NCBI RefSeq assembly: GCF_030657335.1 | Contig: NZ_CP131039.1 | Coordinates: forward strand, 2,744,501 to 2,808,500 | Reading direction: 5' to 3' | Length of the DNA: 64,000 nucleotides | Source: Croceibacterium aestuarii | Lineage (GTDB): Bacteria > Pseudomonadota > Alphaproteobacteria > Sphingomonadales > Sphingomonadaceae | Shown: positions 60,074 to 64,000 of the stretch, in pieces | Layout of the letters: each line of letters starts with the position of its first letter | Position numbering within the stretch: the first letter of the stretch is position 1 | Translations under genes and position numbers: made by a program | Notes under the pieces: generated by a model | The model's input: only the letters and a program-made list of their open reading frames with translations | Databases searched by the model: none | Told to the model about the DNA's origin: nothing

Positions 60074-60438
60074 CCGATGCGCTGCGCTGGTCGCTCGATC
60101 ACGCCGACGAGTGGCGCGCAGCGAAGGAGGCCGGGTTCGTCCCTGAAAGCCTCGAACCGCCGCAGATCCTCGACGGGTATGGCGGTTGGTTCGAGGACTT
60201 CTGGCGCCTCTCGACCGAACGGCAGATCGGCATGGCGCTCGGCCCCATCCCGGCCAGCGCCATCGAGCGTCACGTCGCGGGGTGGCCCTACGAAGATGCC
60301 GAGGCTTTCGAGCACTGCATCCGTGAGATGGACGGGTTCTACATGAAGACGCAGAACAAGACCGGGGAAGCGCCGCCAGACGCGGGCTCGCCCATGGAAG
60401 CGTTCCGCGGCGCAACGTCCGGTCGGAGGGGGAAATAG
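60070..60438 (+). CDS. Tail assembly chaperone frameshift extension (gpT-like)
   Basis: 122 codons in the -1 frame, translated only as a fusion with the gpG-like part; the fusion is about 259 residues. LTDALRWSLDHADEWRAAKEAGFVPESLEPPQILDGYGG and CIREMDGFYMKTQNKTGEAPPD are helical. No independent start codon with a ribosome binding site is seen. Confidence 0.85.
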   Translation: MTDALRWSLDHADEWRAAKEAGFVPESLEPPQILDGYGGWFEDFWRLSTERQIGMALGPIPASAIERHVAGWPYEDAEAFEHCIREMDGFYMKTQNKTGEAPPDAGSPMEAFRGATSGRRGK

Positions 60439-60441
60439 GCC

Positions 60442-63114
60442 ATGGACGTTGGCGCCCTCGCTCTCAACATCGATAGCAGCAAGGTCGTCAAGGCAGCGAA
60501 CGACCTTGACCGCTTCGCCGCGGCAGCAGCAAAGGCGGGCGCTGCAACTGGTAACCCCACAGGCTCGATAGCCAAGTTGGTGGCGACGATCCAGTCAATG
60601 GACGCCAAACTCGGCCAACTCGTCACCGGCCTTAACCGTGCGAATGCGGCGCTGTCAGTGAATAGCGCAGCCGCTGGCCGCGCGGCAGCATCGAATGACA
60701 ATCAGGCCAATGCGCTCCGGCGGTCAGCACAAGCAGCGCTGGAGAGCGCTGCGGCTCAGCAGCGCGCTTCGAGTGCCAGTTCCGATCTGGCGTCAACGCA
60801 AGCCGTGCTCGCCGCGCGACTGACCGCACTCGCGTCGGTTCAGCAGCAAGCATCGAACGCTATGCGGCAAGCTAACGCGCACGTGCTGGCCTATCGGGAT
60901 CACTTGGCCTCAATCCCGCCCGCAGCTCAAAAGGCACAGGATAGCGTCCAGCGACTAGGGCGGCGGGCGGCGGACAGCGCGTCCGCCATGAAGGCCAACA
61001 CCGGCAACATCGCGGCGCAGTTCCAGGATATCGGCGTTACTGCGGCAATGGGAATGAATCCCATGCTGATCGCACTACAGCAAGGAACCCAGCTGTCCGC
61101 CGTTTTGGCGCAGACCGGCGGCACGGCAATGGAGACTCTTAGCGCTGCGTTTGCGTCCGTCGTCTCGCCTGTCTCCCTTTTGACGATTGCTATTGTTGCG
61201 GGCGCTGCGGCTTTGATTCAGTGGGCAATGAGCGCGACATCGGCTTCCGACGAATCCGAGAAGCTTGCCAAGAAGTTCGACCAGGTCAAATGGGCCACCG
61301 ATGCCGTGGGCGAGGCTCAGACCATCCTCGGCAACTACATGGACATCACGACCGGCAAGATCACGACACAGAGCGCCGCTCTGCGCGATCTGGCGCTGGC
61401 GCAGGCCATGGTCGCCAAGGTGAAGGCGCAGATCGCTCAGGAAGATGCCCGCAGCCAGATGGCCGAGATGACCCGCAGGCGCTGGGGCGTGAGCGGCGGG
61501 TTCGGCGGCGGTTTGGGCGTCCAGTCGTTCTACACGCCCGAAAGCGGCATCGTCGAAGCCTTCACAAAGGGCGAGATGAAGGCCGACACGGCGCTTAAGC
61601 AGCTCGAGCGGCTCAAGGACATGGGCCAGCTGTCGAAAGAGGCATTCCTAGACGCCGCTGCGGCCATTGCGAACTTCAACGTCGAAACGGAGAGGATCGC
61701 CAAGTTCGACGAACTGTCGCGCGGCATTGCGGGCGAGAGCGGTCTCCTCAGCCAGTTCATGAAGCTGAACAAGACGCGCACTCGCCACGGGAAGACCGAT
61801 GCGGAGCGCCTTGCAGACCTTGTTCGCGGCGCGAAGGAGGCAATCACCGCCGAGGAAAACCGCGCCAAGGCGGTGGAGTTGTCGGCGTACGCGACGGCCG
61901 AGCTGGAACAAAAGACCACGCTGCTCAACAAGGCCGCCTCTGCCGGCGTGAAGGTCACGCCCGCGCTTTCTGCCGAGATCGACAAGCTAGCCGACGCCTA
62001 TGCCAAGGCGAAGGTGAATGCGGATATCAGCGAGACGGTCAAGGGCATCACGCACGATATCGAAAACCAGCAAGCCGCAGTTGAGGACCAGATCAAGCTG
62101 ATCGGTCTTTACGGCGAGGCTCTGGCCCGTGCGCGGCGTGAGCAGGAAGCACAGCGCACCTTGCGCGAGAACACTCCGAAAGGCGAGATTGTCGTCCTGG
62201 GCAATCTTACGGGCGGCCTGTCCAACGATATCGAGCGGGCAAACCGGCTTCAGCGGCTTGAGGATATCCGCAAGGCGAGCAAAGACGCGGCCTATGCCAT
62301 GAACCTTGAAGCTGGGGCTCTCGGGCTGACCGGCAAGGCGCTCATCGCCTACAACTACGCGGCCGAACAGAAGCTCAAGTACCAACGCGATGGTATCACT
62401 CTGTCTCCGGCGGAAATCGCGCTGATCGACAAGACGGCTGATGCCTATGCGCGCCAGCGTTATGCGATCGATCAAACGCAGCAGAAGATTGCCGACGCGC
62501 GCGAGGTGACAAAGGGATTCTGGCTCGACCTGATAAACGGTGCCCGTGAAGGCGCAAATGCCTTCGCCGCTCTCGGCAATGCGGCGGTGAACGCGCTCAA
62601 CCGCATTATCGACAAGCTCCTCGACCGGACGCTCGACAACTTCCTGAACAGCCTGATGCCGGGTGGGATGACCGCTGGCGGCATAGCGCGGTCGAATGCA
62701 ACCGTCGCCGCGACTATGAACGCCAATGCCGGGATATTTGCCAAGGGCGGCACCTTCGGCACGGCCCAGCGCTTCGCTAATGGCGGCGCCTTCACGAACA
62801 GCGTGGTCAGCACGCCCACCCTGTTCCGCTTCGCCAATGGCGGCAAGGTCGGGGAGATGGGCGAGGCCGGCCCCGAGGCCATCATGCCGCTCAAGCGCGG
62901 GCCGAACGGTGCGCTCGGCGTTCAGGTGCATGGCGGCGGCAAGCCGAACGTCAACATCTCAGCTCCGGTCTACATCACGCAGTCCGGTTCGTTCACGACG
63001 CAGGACGCGCAGGCGATGGCGCTGCAAGCCGGGCAGTCGGCGGTCGACCAGGTCAAGAAGAACCTCAATTCCTACATGGAAGAGTGGCAGGCGAACGGGG
63101 CGGTGGCGGTATGA
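60442..63114 (+). CDS. Tail tape measure protein
   Basis: 890 residues, the longest phage protein here. N-terminal helical region with LALNIDSSKVVKAANDLDRFAAAAAKAG; then IAAQFQDIGVTAAMGMNPMLIALQQGTQLSAVL, the conserved tape-measure signature; hydrophobic segment VSLLTIAIVAGAAALIQWAM (about 240-260); C-terminal ANGGKVGEMGEAGPEAIMPLKRGPNGALG. By the family rule of length, the tail would be roughly 130 nm (estimate). Confidence 0.93.
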   Translation: MDVGALALNIDSSKVVKAANDLDRFAAAAAKAGAATGNPTGSIAKLVATIQSMDAKLGQLVTGLNRANAALSVNSAAAGRAAASNDNQANALRRSAQAALESAAAQQRASSASSDLASTQAVLAARLTALASVQQQASNAMRQANAHVLAYRDHLASIPPAAQKAQDSVQRLGRRAADSASAMKANTGNIAAQFQDIGVTAAMGMNPMLIALQQGTQLSAVLAQTGGTAMETLSAAFASVVSPVSLLTIAIVAGAAALIQWAMSATSASDESEKLAKKFDQVKWATDAVGEAQTILGNYMDITTGKITTQSAALRDLALAQAMVAKVKAQIAQEDARSQMAEMTRRRWGVSGGFGGGLGVQSFYTPESGIVEAFTKGEMKADTALKQLERLKDMGQLSKEAFLDAAAAIANFNVETERIAKFDELSRGIAGESGLLSQFMKLNKTRTRHGKTDAERLADLVRGAKEAITAEENRAKAVELSAYATAELEQKTTLLNKAASAGVKVTPALSAEIDKLADAYAKAKVNADISETVKGITHDIENQQAAVEDQIKLIGLYGEALARARREQEAQRTLRENTPKGEIVVLGNLTGGLSNDIERANRLQRLEDIRKASKDAAYAMNLEAGALGLTGKALIAYNYAAEQKLKYQRDGITLSPAEIALIDKTADAYARQRYAIDQTQQKIADAREVTKGFWLDLINGAREGANAFAALGNAAVNALNRIIDKLLDRTLDNFLNSLMPGGMTAGGIARSNATVAATMNANAGIFAKGGTFGTAQRFANGGAFTNSVVSTPTLFRFANGGKVGEMGEAGPEAIMPLKRGPNGALGVQVHGGGKPNVNISAPVYITQSGSFTTQDAQAMALQAGQSAVDQVKKNLNSYMEEWQANGAVAV

Positions 63115-63758
63115 CGAAAATCTACCAGTTCCCCATGTTCCGCGTCGAAAGCCAGCTCTTTCATGTGCCCGGGGCCGGATATGACGGGGGCCTGACTGCG
63201 GGCGGTGCGCAGTTCATTACGCCCGAGCCGGGTGGGTTCGGCGTGCTCGAAATCATGCCCGCGATTATCGATACGGAGTGGATCGACCCGGCGGCTTCGT
63301 GGCTCATGTCGAAGATCGACGGGCAGGTTATGCGGGTCCGCCTTGCCGCTTCGCCGCAGATCGCGTGGAGCCTCAAGCGCAACAATCAGCTTGATTGGGA
63401 TTGGGTGAACCCGGTTGGCCCGCGAACTGAGGCCGTCTCGACATTTACGGCGACTGCCCTGAAAGGCGAAACCGCGGTCGCTGTCGATATATCCGAGTTG
63501 GGGCGGCTGCTACGCCCCGGGCATGTGATCGGCCACGCCTTCGACTGCTACCTTGTGGACGAAATTGAGTATGCCGGAAGCGTGGCAAACATCGTCGTCA
63601 AGCCGCCGTTGCGCCGGGACATCGCAGTGAATGACGAATGCCTGTTCACGCCGTGGTTCACGGGCCGAATTAGCAACGGCGCAGATATCCGCGCGGCTTA
63701 CAACAACTTGGGCCACGTTAAGCCGGGGAATATCGTCTTGCACGAGGCAGTCTTGTAG
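63111..63758 (+). CDS. Minor tail / distal tail protein
   Basis: 215 residues from ATG 63111 (ATGA overlap with the tape measure). Beta-rich: YQFPMFRVESQLFHVPGAGYDGGLTAGGAQFITPEPGGFGVLEIMPAIIDTEWIDPAASWLMSKIDGQVMRVRL and a CLFTPWFTGRISNGADIR end. It is in the place of a distal tail or hub protein. Confidence 0.65.
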   Translation: MTKIYQFPMFRVESQLFHVPGAGYDGGLTAGGAQFITPEPGGFGVLEIMPAIIDTEWIDPAASWLMSKIDGQVMRVRLAASPQIAWSLKRNNQLDWDWVNPVGPRTEAVSTFTATALKGETAVAVDISELGRLLRPGHVIGHAFDCYLVDEIEYAGSVANIVVKPPLRRDIAVNDECLFTPWFTGRISNGADIRAAYNNLGHVKPGNIVLHEAVL

Positions 63759-63787
63759 AAACGCCCGCCCGGTGGCATGCTAAGCCC

Positions 63788-64000
63788 ATGACCCGACTTA
63801 TCTTCGCCGCCGCTGCGGCTCTCACCCTCTCGGCTTGCGCCAACAGCGCATTGACCGTCGAACAGCCCGCCGCCAGCGGCTTTCGCACCGAAAGCGTCCG
63901 CATCGAGCGTGATCCGCAGATGGCCGTATCGGTCGACCCCGAGAATCTCGCCTATACGCAAAGCGAACTGGAAAAGGCGTTCTTCGGCGGCGACGATCCG
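63788..64000 (+). CDS. Lipoprotein, cut by window edge
   Basis: 71 codons visible from ATG 63788. Signal peptide and lipobox TRLIFAAAAALTLSACANS (Cys about 17), then AVSVDPENLAYTQSELEKAFFGGDDP. It follows the tail gene by 30 bp. It could be a phage moron or part of the tail module; it continues past the window. Confidence 0.65.
   Translation, partial: MTRLIFAAAAALTLSACANSALTVEQPAASGFRTESVRIERDPQMAVSVDPENLAYTQSELEKAFFGGDDP

Overview
The window is high-GC DNA from an alphaproteobacterium, most likely a sphingomonad (Erythrobacteraceae or Sphingomonadaceae). This is inferred from the set of host proteins, such as the NDUFS4-type complex I subunit, the 3TM GTA-type holin and the aroQ-accB-accC cluster, and from codon and GC style. 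Species cannot be named from the sequence alone.

Host part (1-26171). The left edge cuts dnaX. Next come the 4.5S SRP RNA, a complex I accessory subunit, the hrpB helicase, a CPA1-type antiporter, a polyprenyl diphosphate synthase facing a small chorismate mutase, a Tyr/Arg-rich lipoprotein and a GFA-fold protein. A PepSY protein / response regulator / histidine kinase operon follows, then a SIMPL protein, the ABC-F protein Uup, an autoregulated-looking XRE regulator coupled to a glycosyltransferase, and yajC-secD-secF. Beyond these lie tRNA-Pro(GGG), an orphan GTA-type holin, a PRC-barrel protein, aroQ-accB-accC with a channel-like membrane protein, an Lrp regulator, a divergent kinase-like protein, a polysaccharide-deacetylase-like protein and a CAT-anticodon tRNA.

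Prophage (26193 to beyond 64000). A long-tailed temperate phage is integrated in tRNA-Pro(TGG). The first 46 nt of the tRNA are present, then phage sequence begins within 6 bases of the integrase stop codon. A leftward early operon runs from 38339 to 26244: small proteins, a RecT annealing protein, an acyl carrier protein, a DUF5131 protein, Lar-like and ASCH proteins, a HerA-like ATPase, an excisionase-like protein and the integrase. A switch region (38365-40386) holds an S24 repressor and a Cro-like protein. Matching ATACCG-N3-CGGTAT operators sit inside two sigma70-like promoters (PL and PR). The repressor shares its transcript with a lipoprotein and a cytosolic partner, which makes them candidates for a superinfection-exclusion or lysogenic-conversion pair.

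Rightward genes. From PR come small membrane proteins, a GapR-like protein, a RusA-like protein, a helicase-methyltransferase fusion and DUF1376-type replication genes. The packaging, head and tail modules follow: terminase, portal, DUF2213 protease with a probable nested scaffold, decoration protein, capsid, connectors, tail tube, tail chaperone with a GGGAAAC -1 frameshift site, and tape measure. The window ends inside a lipoprotein gene. Tail-tip and lysis genes and attR must lie to the right.
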